A DNA stretch of 64,000 bases from Nesterenkonia muleiensis (GTDB lineage Bacteria; Actinomycetota; Actinomycetes; Actinomycetales; Micrococcaceae): NCBI RefSeq assembly GCF_003600155.1, contig NZ_QWLD01000034.1, positions 1 through 64,000 on the forward strand, read 5' to 3'. Of the stretch, positions 1 through 9,102 are shown piece after piece. Within the stretch, counting starts at the first letter, position 1. Every line of letters starts with the position of its first letter. The notes beneath the pieces were generated by a model. That model was given only the letters and a program-made list of their open reading frames with translations, was not told where the DNA came from and did no database searches. Position numbers and translations under genes: made by a program.

Positions 1-62
1 GCGTGATGGCGGGCGTGAGCTCGCCGAGAGCTGAGCGGGCTTGGCCCGCCAGCGGGACCCAC

Positions 63-674
63 TCAGCCCAGCTCCATGGCGACTACCCGCCACCGACCGC
101 GGTGCGCCTGCAGCCGCAAGGCGCAAGCTCGGGTCCTGTGCTCATCGGTGAAGATGACAGAGACCTCCCAGGCCCCGGCGCGGGGGTGAGTGGTCTGTTC
201 GGCGTCGAAGCTCAGCCTGTGCGGCCGAGCAGTCGAGGGTGAGCGGTGCCTGGCCATAATGGCCGCCCGCTGCTCAACCTTTCTGTGGACCTCTGCATCC
301 AGCCATCTGCGCAGCTGATTGACCGGACGCAGCCCGTTCAGCACCTCTGTTGTGGCTTGGCAGACCATGCGGGCTATGGCCACGATCTGGCGGCGTTCCT
401 GCCGTTCACCAGCCAGCTGATCGGGGCGCTGCGAGTCGTGCTGACCAGAGGGGGCCGCCGAAGAGGAGCCCTCCGGTTCCATGGATGCCATCAGCCGCGG
501 CACCTCGGACTCACGCTGCAGGCGGAACCTTCGGGGTCCTGAACTCAGCTGAAGCTGTGACCAGTCCTCAGCGGAGAGCGCGGACTGCTTGGCCCGCAGC
601 GGCCTCCACGCAGAGCTCTGGTCTGGGAGCTCATCTTGGACGGTGGCCGGCTGAGGGAAGGTGGTCGCGGTCAT
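63..674 (-). CDS. Rv3235 family protein
   Basis: A 203-residue protein. The C-terminal third (about residues 150-203) carries the conserved block of the Rv3235 family, with strands around SVIFTDEHRTRACALRLQ and the ending GRWRVVAMELG; the N-terminal 100 residues are Ser/Gln/Arg-rich and probably disordered. No function is established for this family; in mycobacteria the member lies near secA1. The ATG at 674 has an AGGAGT Shine-Dalgarno at 681-686, six bases upstream. The LysM gene just upstream on the same strand (33-base gap) is probably co-transcribed. Family call fairly sure; role unknown. Confidence 0.72.
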   Translation of the reverse strand: MTATTFPQPATVQDELPDQSSAWRPLRAKQSALSAEDWSQLQLSSGPRRFRLQRESEVPRLMASMEPEGSSSAAPSGQHDSQRPDQLAGERQERRQIVAIARMVCQATTEVLNGLRPVNQLRRWLDAEVHRKVEQRAAIMARHRSPSTARPHRLSFDAEQTTHPRAGAWEVSVIFTDEHRTRACALRLQAHRGRWRVVAMELG

Positions 675-707
675 CGGTTACTCCTGATTCGTGATGGTCG
701 GTCTCCT

Positions 708-998
708 TCACAGGGAGGAGGGGGCATTAACGCTCACTGGCGGGGGCACTCGTAGCACGGTGCCGGGGCGGAGGGCTCCGGGTTCGGGGCCGATCCGGTC
801 TAGGTTGTGCCTGTGCCAACGCGGCCACTGCTGGGCGATCTCCCAGTCGGTGGCGCCGCTTCCGAGCTGGGCTGCGGCCAGGTCCCACAGTGTGTCGCCA
901 GGACGGACTGTCGCACTGTGCTCAGCCCCGTGCCGGGATGGTGCGCCCAGATGCCGGGCTGAGGACATCATCGGTTTGGCGGGGATAAAACGAGACAT
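708..998 (-). CDS. LysM peptidoglycan-binding domain protein
   Basis: A 96-residue protein with one LysM domain at about residues 30-85: the opening VRPGDTLWDLAAAQLGSG, a middle with DWEIAQQWPRWHRHN and the closing LRPGTVLRVPPP are standard LysM landmarks. LysM binds N-acetylglucosamine in peptidoglycan. I see no signal peptide, so either export is unconventional or the domain works in the cytoplasm, as in other small actinobacterial LysM proteins. The ATG at 998 has AAGGTGAG at 1001-1008 in front. It sits directly upstream of the Rv3235-family gene on the same strand. Confidence 0.8.
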   Translation of the reverse strand: MSRFIPAKPMMSSARHLGAPSRHGAEHSATVRPGDTLWDLAAAQLGSGATDWEIAQQWPRWHRHNLDRIGPEPGALRPGTVLRVPPPVSVNAPSSL

Positions 999-1017
999 TA
1001 CTCACCTTTACTTCATT

Positions 1018-1045
1018 TTGATGACGTTTGATGCCATAAGATAAT
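1018..1045 (+). promoter_or_regulatory. possible promoter for the 1127 gene
   Basis: The divergent gap between the LysM gene and the plus-strand gene at 1127 is unusually AT-rich. TTGATG (1018-1023) and GATAAT (1040-1045) are 16 bases apart, which fits a sigma-70-like promoter pointing right. This is a pattern match only. Confidence 0.35.
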
Positions 1046-1126
1046 ACACAAGACGCTGTGCTGTGCAACAGGGGAGTCGTAGAGTGAGAATGATCGTCGG
1101 TGAGCTTGGACCTCAGGGAGGGGTGT

Positions 1127-1660
1127 ATGCGCTGGGAGGCGCTCTTTGCGGATCTTCAGGTGCAGTCTGCTGCGCACCGCCAGGAGCTTTTCGAGACGGA
1201 GGTGGCCGAAGCTGTCGGCTTGGAGTGGTCACGCACCATGCTGTGCGATCGCTTCCGCGCACATATCGGTCACCAGGTGACACTCCAACTGCGTGGGGGT
1301 GCGGTGGTGATGTTCACCATCGGTGCAGTGGGCAGAGATTGGCTCTCAGGAGGCGCAGGTGTCCAGGCATGGCTGATTCCGGCTGAGGCTGTGGTGTCGG
1401 TGACGGGTCTGTCCCGAAAGGCTCAGCAAGAGAGCAGCCCCTCTCGGCAGAGACTGGGGATAGGGGCGCCGCTGAGGGTGCTGGCGGCCGCCCGGGAACA
1501 GGTCGTGGTGCGGGGCTCTATGGGGGAACTGGCAGAAGGGGTGCTAGTGGGTGTCGGCGCGGACTTTCTTGACATCCGTTCCACAGGTCAGGCGCAGAGA
1601 ATCACAACAATTCCGATGCGTGCTCTGAGCAGTGTGCGCAGCGCGGCCGGTCTGGGGTGA
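1127..1660 (+). CDS. conserved hypothetical protein
   Basis: A 177-residue soluble protein beginning MRWEALFADLQVQ. An in-frame GTG lies at 1100, but the ATG at 1127 has a strong AGGGAGGGG at about 1115-1123 and is the better start. Residues about 40-85 (VTLQLRGGAVVMFTIGAVG) and about 115-165 (VVVRGSMGELAEGVLVGVGADFLDI) look like two small beta-barrel units; in actinobacteria similar proteins sit beside excisionase-type HTH genes. No catalytic motif is seen. It is transcribed toward the HTH gene at 1675. Function unknown. Confidence 0.65.
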   Translation: MRWEALFADLQVQSAAHRQELFETEVAEAVGLEWSRTMLCDRFRAHIGHQVTLQLRGGAVVMFTIGAVGRDWLSGGAGVQAWLIPAEAVVSVTGLSRKAQQESSPSRQRLGIGAPLRVLAAAREQVVVRGSMGELAEGVLVGVGADFLDIRSTGQAQRITTIPMRALSSVRSAAGLG

Positions 1661-1674
1661 GTATTGTGAATGCC

Positions 1675-1890
1675 TTACCCTGAGACTTCAGTGCGATCGG
1701 CCCGCGCCTGGCGCTGCTCGGCGTAGAGCCGGTCAATGTACTCATCGAGCTTCTCCTGCTCCACTCGCCATTGCCCGCGCCCACCGATCTGGATCCCTTC
1801 CAACTCTCCCCGGTTGATCAGCGCCCGAGTCTGAGACATGGAGATGTTCAGTGCCTCCGCAACATCTGGCAGAGTGAGGAACTTGCGCAT
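1675..1890 (-). CDS. excisionase-type helix-turn-helix DNA-binding protein
   Basis: A 71-residue MerR/excisionase-like winged-helix protein: TLPDVAEALNISMSQTRALI is the helix-turn-helix and GELEGIQIGGRGQWRVEQEKLDEYI is the wing and third helix. Such small single-domain proteins (HTH_17, BldC-like) act as transcription regulators in actinobacteria. The ATG at 1890 has GGGAGA at 1895-1900 upstream; an earlier in-frame ATG at 1920 has poorer spacing. It converges with the hypothetical gene ending at 1660 and diverges from the SAF-domain gene. No integrase lies nearby, so a role as a true excisionase is unlikely. Confidence 0.82.
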   Translation of the reverse strand: MRKFLTLPDVAEALNISMSQTRALINRGELEGIQIGGRGQWRVEQEKLDEYIDRLYAEQRQARADRTEVSG

Positions 1891-2058
1891 ATTGTCTCCC
1901 TGACTAGCATTTGCTGACATTTGTTTCTATTGTGCCAGCTGAATCCAGGGAATCCAACACCTGGACAGCCGTGAAGACGCCCTCGCCACAGCGGTCACAA
2001 TCGGTTAGCATCTGAGCACTCGTGTGCGAACAGAACGGGATTCAACCAGGAGTCGACA

Positions 2059-2757
2059 GTGGCCATGCTGCACAGTGCATCAGAAGAGTCAGGGGCCAGC
2101 CCCGCTGCCAGCCGTAGTGACCTCCGGCCCCCTCCGGCGAGGCGGCTTCGAGGTCCTTCCTGGCGAGATCCTCGCCTACTGGTCGGTCTGCTGCTGATTG
2201 TGGCCTCGGTGGTCTCCGTGGTCCTGTTGGTGGCAGCCCAAGACCGCACAGTGCCGGTCTACGCCGCCGATCGCGGGCTCAGCACGGGCGCGACCCTGGA
2301 GGCTGATGACCTGCGGATCGTCAACGTCCAGCTCGACGCCGCCTCGGAGCACTACATCTCCGCAGAGGCAGGTGTGCCACCGGACGCTCAGCTCAGCAGA
2401 CCGGTCGGCGAGGGAGAGCTGCTGCCCAGCTCCGCACTTGTCGCGGGAGACGCAGACGGGCGCCAGCCTGTCACCGTCGAGGTGGAGCACACCCTCTCCG
2501 GCTCCGTGGAGGCTGGGCGATTAGTCGATGTCTGGACCGCCTCGGGGTTCTCCTCCGCAGAGGCCCAGGGGGATGTCTCCCTGATCGCCGCAGCTGCGGA
2601 GGTTGCAGATATCTGGGAGTCGCAGTCCACCTTCGGCACCAGCGGCGGGCTGACCATCGAGCTGTTGGTAGATCCCGAAGAGCTCCCTGGTCTGCTGACC
2701 GCCCATGGTCGCGGAGACTCAGTGACTGTGCTGCCGGCAGATCTGCGGGACCACTGA
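2059..2757 (+). CDS. SAF-domain membrane-anchored protein (CpaB/RcpC-like)
   Basis: A 232-residue protein with a basic cytoplasmic N-terminus, one membrane helix at about residues 43-62 (LLVGLLLIVASVVSVVLLVAA) and an extracytoplasmic SAF domain at about 70-135 (VYAADRGLSTGATLEADDL, then GEGELLPSSALV). SAF domains of the CpaB/RcpC and FlgA types work in pilus or flagellar assembly at the periplasmic face. Start GTG at 2059 with CAGGAG at 2047-2052. Its stop overlaps the next gene (TGATG), so the two are translationally coupled. No pilin, CpaF or TadBC genes are seen next to it, so assignment to a Tad system is inference. Confidence 0.72.
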   Translation: MAMLHSASEESGASPAASRSDLRPPPARRLRGPSWRDPRLLVGLLLIVASVVSVVLLVAAQDRTVPVYAADRGLSTGATLEADDLRIVNVQLDAASEHYISAEAGVPPDAQLSRPVGEGELLPSSALVAGDADGRQPVTVEVEHTLSGSVEAGRLVDVWTASGFSSAEAQGDVSLIAAAAEVADIWESQSTFGTSGGLTIELLVDPEELPGLLTAHGRGDSVTVLPADLRDH

Positions 2758-4184
2758 TGGAACGCTGTTCGGTCGTGACCGTCGGCCAGCTGAGCACCGA
2801 CCATGTGGCATCGTTGGAGGGGCTGCACACCGAGGTGACCATCTCCCGCCGCTGCGCCGACCTCGCAGAGCTCCTCGCCGCAGTCCGCACCGGCCGAGCC
2901 GATGCCGCACTGATCATCGGTGACACGGATCAGCTCACGGAGACGACAGTCGCACAGCTGCAGGAAGACACTGATGCTGTGGTGGTGATCTCCGATCTTC
3001 CGAGTGAACGAACCCGGCTTGCGCAGCTGGGCCTGACTGCCTTCGATGACGCAGTCCCGGCAACACAGCTGGCCCAGGCGCTGCACCATGGAAGGCCCGG
3101 TGGCGGGGACACTCCGCACACCACCTCCCCAGCTCCGGATCTCGGCAAAGTCGCAGAGCCTTTGGGCCCGCACAGGCGCGGCGGCGGCTCGGAAGCATCG
3201 GAGCAGGCAGAGTTTGCCGCGTTGATGGAGACCAACGGGTTTGACGCAGACGCTGAAAGGCCGGTGGATGCCCGCTTCACCGGAGCGGATGGCCACGCCG
3301 GCGCGAAACCAGCACCTGCGGTGACTGCAGTGTGGGGAATCTCCGGAGCGCCGGGGCGGACCACCGTCGCAGTGAATCTTGCCGCGGAGCTGAGCCTTGC
3401 CGGTAGGAAGGTGCTGCTGATCGATGCCGACAGCTATGCGGCGTCGGCGGCTGTTCACCTCGGTCTGCTGGAGGAGTCCGCGGGAATCGCCCAAGTGTGC
3501 CGAGCCGCAGAGTTCGGCAGCCTTGACGAGGAAGCACTGCTGCGGGCCACTCTCGAAGTGCAGATTGGCGGGGCAGGATGCGATGTGCTGACCGGCCTGC
3601 CCCGTTCCAACCGCTGGACTGAACTCCGCCCGCGGGCGCTGCAGCGGGTGTTGGAGCTCAGCCGTGCACGGTACGACCATGTGGTGGTGGACATCGGCTC
3701 CGAGATCTCCCCTGACCAAGACCTGGGCTTCGACTCCCCGGCTGTCCAGCGCAACAGTGCCGCACAGACGGTGCTGGCAGCATCCGACCACGTCATCGCC
3801 GTCGGGGCGCCTGATCCGGTGGGCTTCGTCCGGCTGACCAAGGCTGTCCAGCTCTATGCCGAGGTTCTGCCTGATGCCCCGGTGCCCGAAGTGGTCGTCA
3901 ACAAGCTGCGCAAACGTGTGATCGGCCGCTCTCCCCGGCGGCAGCTGACCGAGACCTGGGGTGAGCTGGACCAAAGCCAGGGGATCTCCGCGTTCCTGCC
4001 CTGGGAACCAGAGTCCTGCGATGCCGCGCTGCGCGCCGGTCAGGTGCTCGCAGAGGCTGCTGCGGACTCACCGCTTCGTCAGCAGATCGCCGCTTTGGCC
4101 GGCGTTGAGGTGCGCCGGCGTCGTCGCAGGCTGTCCGGCCACCCCGTACAGGGCAGACGGCCCCGGCGCCGTACCAGGGACTAG
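2757..4184 (+). CDS. ParA/MinD-type ATPase, CpaE/TadZ-like
   Basis: A 475-residue protein. Residues about 1-110 resemble a degenerate receiver-like domain, as in CpaE; about 111-180 is a linker; about 185-445 is a MinD/ParA-type P-loop ATPase. The deviant Walker A reads SGAPGRTTVAVNLA, followed by VLLIDADSYAASAAVHLG, with VVVDIGSE in the Walker B position. The usual signature lysine of the deviant P-loop (KGGxGKT) is replaced by Arg in GRTT, as seen in some CpaE-like proteins. The C-terminus is very basic (RRRRRRLSGHP). Coupled to the SAF protein, it may position or energise a surface assembly; the partner machinery is not in view. Confidence 0.72.
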   Translation: MERCSVVTVGQLSTDHVASLEGLHTEVTISRRCADLAELLAAVRTGRADAALIIGDTDQLTETTVAQLQEDTDAVVVISDLPSERTRLAQLGLTAFDDAVPATQLAQALHHGRPGGGDTPHTTSPAPDLGKVAEPLGPHRRGGGSEASEQAEFAALMETNGFDADAERPVDARFTGADGHAGAKPAPAVTAVWGISGAPGRTTVAVNLAAELSLAGRKVLLIDADSYAASAAVHLGLLEESAGIAQVCRAAEFGSLDEEALLRATLEVQIGGAGCDVLTGLPRSNRWTELRPRALQRVLELSRARYDHVVVDIGSEISPDQDLGFDSPAVQRNSAAQTVLAASDHVIAVGAPDPVGFVRLTKAVQLYAEVLPDAPVPEVVVNKLRKRVIGRSPRRQLTETWGELDQSQGISAFLPWEPESCDAALRAGQVLAEAAADSPLRQQIAALAGVEVRRRRRRLSGHPVQGRRPRRRTRD

Positions 4185-4280
4185 CTGGGCTGCCTCGAGG
4201 GGGAAGGCTTCCGGGGCGTGCGGACGAGCGATAGGCTGGCAGGTGGTTCACCGGATCTTCAAGGGAGACGAAAGCAGGCG

Positions 4281-7200
4281 ATGGCAGAGCAGCCCACCAC
4301 ACTCTGGACCCGCGACGATGATCAGTTCGGCACTCTTGCGGAAGCGTACTTCGCCAACATCGCCGAGGAGGACCTCTCAGCCATAGATTCTGCGGGCAGG
4401 GAGGACCGGGTCCAGGCGCATGTGAAACTGGCCAATTCGCGGACCAGCGCACAGCATGCTGTGGCGGTGGCGCAGATGAGTCAGCGCAGTGTGGTCCAGG
4501 TGGCCACTGACGATATGCCCTATCTCGTGGACTCGGTCACCAGCGAGATCACTCGTTGCGGACACGCGATCGCCCTGGTGGTCCATCCCATTCTGCTGAC
4601 CATGCGAAGCTCACAGGACGCGAGGCTGAAAGCGGTGCAGTCACTGCCTACCCAGGGCCGTTCGCTCTCCTCCGGGGACACTCAAGCGCTGCCGAGTCTT
4701 GCGGCCTTCATCGACGAGCAGCACCGCGGCGAGGTGGAGTCGTGGATCGCTGTGGAGCTTGACCGGATCATTGATGACGAGGCGGCCGAGGCCCTGGTCG
4801 AAGGGCTGAACAAGGTGCTTGACGATGTCCGGGCCAGCCAGCGGGACCAGGCCAGCATGATCGGTCAGGCTCACCGTGCGGCCTCGACCATCCGCAGGCT
4901 GGACGGGGTGGTGGACCGCGATGAATCCGCTGAGTTCGTCGAATGGATGGCGCAGGGGAACTTCCTGTTCCTGGGTTACCGGGAGTATGAGCTCACCGGT
5001 GACCGGCACACCGCCCGCCTGGAACCGCTTCCAGGGACCGGGCTGGGCATCCTGTCAGATGTCGGCGGGGTTCCCCGGCCCAGAACCACGTCTGAGCTCT
5101 CGGCCGCCAGCCGGGCCAGGGCGCTGCAGCCCAAGGCCCTGGTCATCACCAAGGCCAACTCGCGCTCCACCGTGAGGCGCCGCACCTATATGGACTACGT
5201 GGCGGTGAAGTCTTTCGACGCTGAAGGCAAGGTCACCGGGGAGCGGCGATTCCTCGGGCTGTTCAGCCAACGTGCCTATACCCAGTCCATCTCCACCATC
5301 CCGCTGCTGCGCTCCCGCGCCAAGCAGCTGCTGGCCCGCTCCGGGTTCAGCCCGGATTCGCACTCCGGATCGGACCTGCTGCAGATCCTGGAGACCTATC
5401 CGCGCAACGAGCTGATGCAGATGGAGATCACTGAGGTGGAGGACGTCGCCTGGCAGATCCTGCAGCTCCAAGAGCGGCGCCGGGTCAAACTGTTCCTCCG
5501 TCTGGACCACTTTGGGCGTTTCATGACGGCTCTGCTGTATCTGCCGCGTGATCGGTACAACACCCAGACCCGGCGGCGGGCTGAGGATGAGCTGATGGCT
5601 CATATCGATGCTGAGTCCATCGACTTCACCGTTCGGCTTTCGGACTCTGTTCTGGCCCGTGTCTTCTTCCGGATGCGGCTCAAGCCGGAGGCGGAGGAGC
5701 TCAGCGTCAGCGTGGAGGAGCTGGAGGCGAAACTGGCCCGGGCGGTGCGCTCCTGGGGCGAGGGCATTGCCCAGCACGCCGCCTCAGCGTACTCCTCGGC
5801 TCATGCCGAGCGGATCTCCAGCAGGTGGGGCGAGGCTTTCCCGCCGGAGTACCGGGTGCTCTACGAGGTCTCCGATGCCCTGCACGATGCTGCGGAGTTC
5901 GAAACCTTGGAGGCTGAGCCCGAGGCCGGCCCGCGCCTGTACTTCTATCCCCCCGGCCAAGGCGATTCAGCACATATGCGGCTGAAGCTCTATCTCACTG
6001 ATGCCAAGACGTTGACTGACACTCTGCCCATCATCGATGACTTCGGCCTGTCCCTGCTCGATGAACGCGCTTACACCATCGTCACCCCGGATGAGAAGAC
6101 CTTCTACCTCTATGATCTGGGCATCTGCTATCCCGCCGAGGTGGACCCCTACGCCACCACGGAACTTTTCAAGGAGGCCTACCACCAGGTGCTCACCGGC
6201 CGGGTGGAGTCCGACGAGTTCTCCCGGCTGGTGCTGCAGCTTCAGCTGGATGTCCGTAGGGTCACCGTGCTGCGCGCCTACGCGAAGTACATGCGTCAGC
6301 TGGGTATGCCGCACTCATACGACTTCCTCGCCGATGCGCTTCTGGCCCACCCCGCGGTGACCCGGGCGCTGATTTCGGTATTCACCGCCAAATTCGACCC
6401 CACCCTGCAGTCAGGCCGCGTGGAGGCGGTTCAGGCCTGCCGGGCCAATGTGCGTACCGCACTGGAGTCGGTGAAGACCCTGGACGCAGACCGTGTGCTG
6501 TCCACCTTCCTTGACCTTGTGGAGGCCACAGACCGTACCAATCTCTATCAGGGGCACGACTGGGTGGCTCTCAAGCTGCGCCCGGAGGACATCGACGCCG
6601 CACCGGTGCCTCGGCCGGCGCATGAGATCTGGGTCTACTCCCCGCAGGTGGAGGGAACCCACCTGCGCTTCGAGCGGATCGCCCGCGGCGGACTGCGCTG
6701 GTCGGACCGGTCGGAGGATTTCCGGACTGAGGTGCTCGGCCTGGTCAAGGCCCAGATGACCAAGAACTCGGTGATTGTTCCCTCCGGGGCCAAAGGCGGG
6801 TTCTACCCCAAGCAGCTTCCTGATCCCGCAGAGGGCCGGGCGGCCTGGTTCGAGGCCGGGCGTGAAGCCTACACCACCTTCATCCGCGCACTGCTGGATG
6901 TCACCGACAATCAGCACACCGACGGTGGCGGCAGCATCACCGTGGTGCCCCCTGAGCATGTGGTCAGGCACGACGGCGACGACCCCTATCTGGTGGTCGC
7001 TGCGGATAAGGGCACAGCCTCCTTCTCCGACACCGCCAACGCCATCAGTGAGGATTATGGTCACTGGTTGGGTGATGCCTTCGCCTCGGGAGGGTCGGTG
7101 GGATATGACCATAAAGCGATGGGCATCACCGCCCGCGGTGCCTGGGAATCGGTCAAGTCTCACTTCTCCACCCTGGGCCATGACACCCAGAGCGAGGACT

Positions 7201-9095
7201 TCACGGTGATCGGCATCGGGGATATGGGCGGTGACGTCTTCGGCAACGGCATGCTCCTCTCCGAGCACATCCAGCTGGTCGCGGCCTTCAACCACCTCCA
7301 TGTCTTCGTCGATCCGAATCCGGACCCGCAGGCTTCCTTCGCTGAGCGCCAGAGGCTCTTCACCGCTTCGAGGTCCGGCTGGGACTCCTACAGCCCAGAC
7401 CTCATCTCCGAAGGCGGCGGAGTGTTCTCCCGGGAGTCCAGAAGCATTGAGATCACCTCACAGATGCGTGAGCGGTTCGGCATCGATGCTGAGCGGCTGA
7501 CCCCGCCGGAGCTGATCACCGCGCTGCTCAAAGCCCCGGTTGATCTGCTCTACAACGGCGGCATCGGCACCTATGTCAAAGCCGAGCATGAATCGCACGA
7601 ACAGGTGGGGGACCGCGCCAACAACGGGATCCGTATCAATGGCGCAGATCTTCGGGCCAAGGTCGTCGCCGAAGGGGGCAACCTCGGGCTGACCCAGGCC
7701 GGACGCATTGAGGCCGCCCAGCGCGGAGTGCTGATCAACACCGATGCCATCGACAACTCTGCCGGGGTGGACTGCTCCGACCATGAGGTCAACATCAAGA
7801 TTCTGCTCGATGCGCTGGTGGACTCTGGACACCTGAAGTCTGAGGCCCGCAATGAGCTGCTGGAGGAGATGACCGAAGAAGTCGCCGAGCTGGTCCTGCA
7901 GACCAATGAGGACCAGAATGTCCTGCTGCTGGCCGAGCGGCACCGGCTCTCCGACTGGTCGCCGAGTTTCGGCAGGCTCATCACGTGGCTGGAGGAGCAC
8001 GCAGGCCTGGACCGCCAGCTGGAGGTGCTTCCCACCGATCAGGACATGGCCGAGAGGTTGGAGGCCGGTGTGCCGCCGCTGACATCCCCGGAGCTCGCGG
8101 TGCTGGCCGCCTACGCCAAGATTCACCTCAAGGGAGACCTGGCCGGAACCCAGCTTCCCGCAGACCCCTGGCTGCGTAGCATCCTGGAAGAGTATTTCCC
8201 TCAGCAGTTGTCTTCCCAGTTCGCTGAGCAGCTGCCCAGGCACCCGTTGGCAGACCGGATCATCGCCAACGATATTGCCAATGATGTGATCAATATGGCC
8301 GGGTCCACGTTCATCTTCCGCACCTCAGAGGAGACCTTCGCCTCTCCGGGGCAAGTGGTGAGGGCTTTCATCATCGCCCGGGAGCTGTTCACACTGGAGG
8401 AGTTCGACGGCGCCCTCCGCCGGCTGCCGGTGGGGTTCCCCACCGCCTCCTGGGCAGAGACCTATGTGGATATGCGCAGGCTGCTGGACCGGGCTGTGCG
8501 CTGGCTGGTCAACCATGGCGTGGAGGGTGATTCGCTTCAGGAGGACATCGCCTCCTATTGGGAGCATGTGGAGCCGCTCTACCGGAAGCTCGATGGTCTG
8601 CTGACCGGCCCCGACGCCGAGCGCGTCGCCCAGAAACGCCACGAGGTGCTCGCCCTGGGCATGGACGAGGAGCTTGCGGGCTGGTACGCCGAACTGTTCG
8701 AGTCATTCTCCCTGCTGGACATCGCAGAAATAGCCCGTACCCACGGGCTCGACTCCCGCAGTGTGGCGGAGGTCTATTATGCCGTCTACGCGGAGTTCGA
8801 CGCCGATTCACTCCTGAATCACATCACCAACCTCCCCAGAAAGGACAAATGGCAGGCCCTGGCCCGCGGCGCCCAGCGCGACGAACTGTACTTCGCACTG
8901 CGCGAGATCACTGAGTCGATCCTGACCACCACTGAGCATCAGCAGGCGGGGCAGCGCCTCGAGTCCTGGAAACAGGCGAAGTCCTCGGCACTGCAGCGGG
9001 CCGGGCGGCTCACCGAGGAGCTCCGCGGCCGCGAATACAGCATGGCGTCGATCACCGTCTTGCTGCGCCACCTGCGCGGACTGACCGGCACCTAG
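4281..9095 (+). CDS. gdh: NAD-specific glutamate dehydrogenase, large type
   Basis: A 1604-residue enzyme of the large (about 180 kDa) NAD-GDH family, converting glutamate to 2-oxoglutarate and ammonium. The regulatory N-terminal half (ACT-like modules) runs to about residue 700. The catalytic half contains GGLRWSDRSEDFRTEVLGL and VPSGAKGGF with the expected catalytic lysine region, and the NAD-binding block VIGIGDMGGDVFGNGML followed by HVFVDPNPD. Length matches family members such as mycobacterial Rv2476c, where GarA controls the enzyme. The ATG at 4281 is chosen (AGGGAGA at 4262-4268; protein starts MAEQPTTLW); an upstream in-frame GTG at 4218 lacks a site. Only 7 bases separate it from pdtaS. 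Confidence 0.95.
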   Translation: MAEQPTTLWTRDDDQFGTLAEAYFANIAEEDLSAIDSAGREDRVQAHVKLANSRTSAQHAVAVAQMSQRSVVQVATDDMPYLVDSVTSEITRCGHAIALVVHPILLTMRSSQDARLKAVQSLPTQGRSLSSGDTQALPSLAAFIDEQHRGEVESWIAVELDRIIDDEAAEALVEGLNKVLDDVRASQRDQASMIGQAHRAASTIRRLDGVVDRDESAEFVEWMAQGNFLFLGYREYELTGDRHTARLEPLPGTGLGILSDVGGVPRPRTTSELSAASRARALQPKALVITKANSRSTVRRRTYMDYVAVKSFDAEGKVTGERRFLGLFSQRAYTQSISTIPLLRSRAKQLLARSGFSPDSHSGSDLLQILETYPRNELMQMEITEVEDVAWQILQLQERRRVKLFLRLDHFGRFMTALLYLPRDRYNTQTRRRAEDELMAHIDAESIDFTVRLSDSVLARVFFRMRLKPEAEELSVSVEELEAKLARAVRSWGEGIAQHAASAYSSAHAERISSRWGEAFPPEYRVLYEVSDALHDAAEFETLEAEPEAGPRLYFYPPGQGDSAHMRLKLYLTDAKTLTDTLPIIDDFGLSLLDERAYTIVTPDEKTFYLYDLGICYPAEVDPYATTELFKEAYHQVLTGRVESDEFSRLVLQLQLDVRRVTVLRAYAKYMRQLGMPHSYDFLADALLAHPAVTRALISVFTAKFDPTLQSGRVEAVQACRANVRTALESVKTLDADRVLSTFLDLVEATDRTNLYQGHDWVALKLRPEDIDAAPVPRPAHEIWVYSPQVEGTHLRFERIARGGLRWSDRSEDFRTEVLGLVKAQMTKNSVIVPSGAKGGFYPKQLPDPAEGRAAWFEAGREAYTTFIRALLDVTDNQHTDGGGSITVVPPEHVVRHDGDDPYLVVAADKGTASFSDTANAISEDYGHWLGDAFASGGSVGYDHKAMGITARGAWESVKSHFSTLGHDTQSEDFTVIGIGDMGGDVFGNGMLLSEHIQLVAAFNHLHVFVDPNPDPQASFAERQRLFTASRSGWDSYSPDLISEGGGVFSRESRSIEITSQMRERFGIDAERLTPPELITALLKAPVDLLYNGGIGTYVKAEHESHEQVGDRANNGIRINGADLRAKVVAEGGNLGLTQAGRIEAAQRGVLINTDAIDNSAGVDCSDHEVNIKILLDALVDSGHLKSEARNELLEEMTEEVAELVLQTNEDQNVLLLAERHRLSDWSPSFGRLITWLEEHAGLDRQLEVLPTDQDMAERLEAGVPPLTSPELAVLAAYAKIHLKGDLAGTQLPADPWLRSILEEYFPQQLSSQFAEQLPRHPLADRIIANDIANDVINMAGSTFIFRTSEETFASPGQVVRAFIIARELFTLEEFDGALRRLPVGFPTASWAETYVDMRRLLDRAVRWLVNHGVEGDSLQEDIASYWEHVEPLYRKLDGLLTGPDAERVAQKRHEVLALGMDEELAGWYAELFESFSLLDIAEIARTHGLDSRSVAEVYYAVYAEFDADSLLNHITNLPRKDKWQALARGAQRDELYFALREITESILTTTEHQQAGQRLESWKQAKSSALQRAGRLTEELRGREYSMASITVLLRHLRGLTGT

Positions 9096-9102
9096 TCCCG
9101 GC

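Noticed and set aside
36-51. GCGGGC/GCCCGC hairpin near the left edge
   Set aside because: A short G+C stem with no T-run; common by chance at this base composition.
2388-3974. 528-residue open frame on the minus strand
   Set aside because: It is antisense to the SAF and ParA-like genes, has no domain and odd composition (His/Arg/Cys-rich), and arises from high G+C codon bias.
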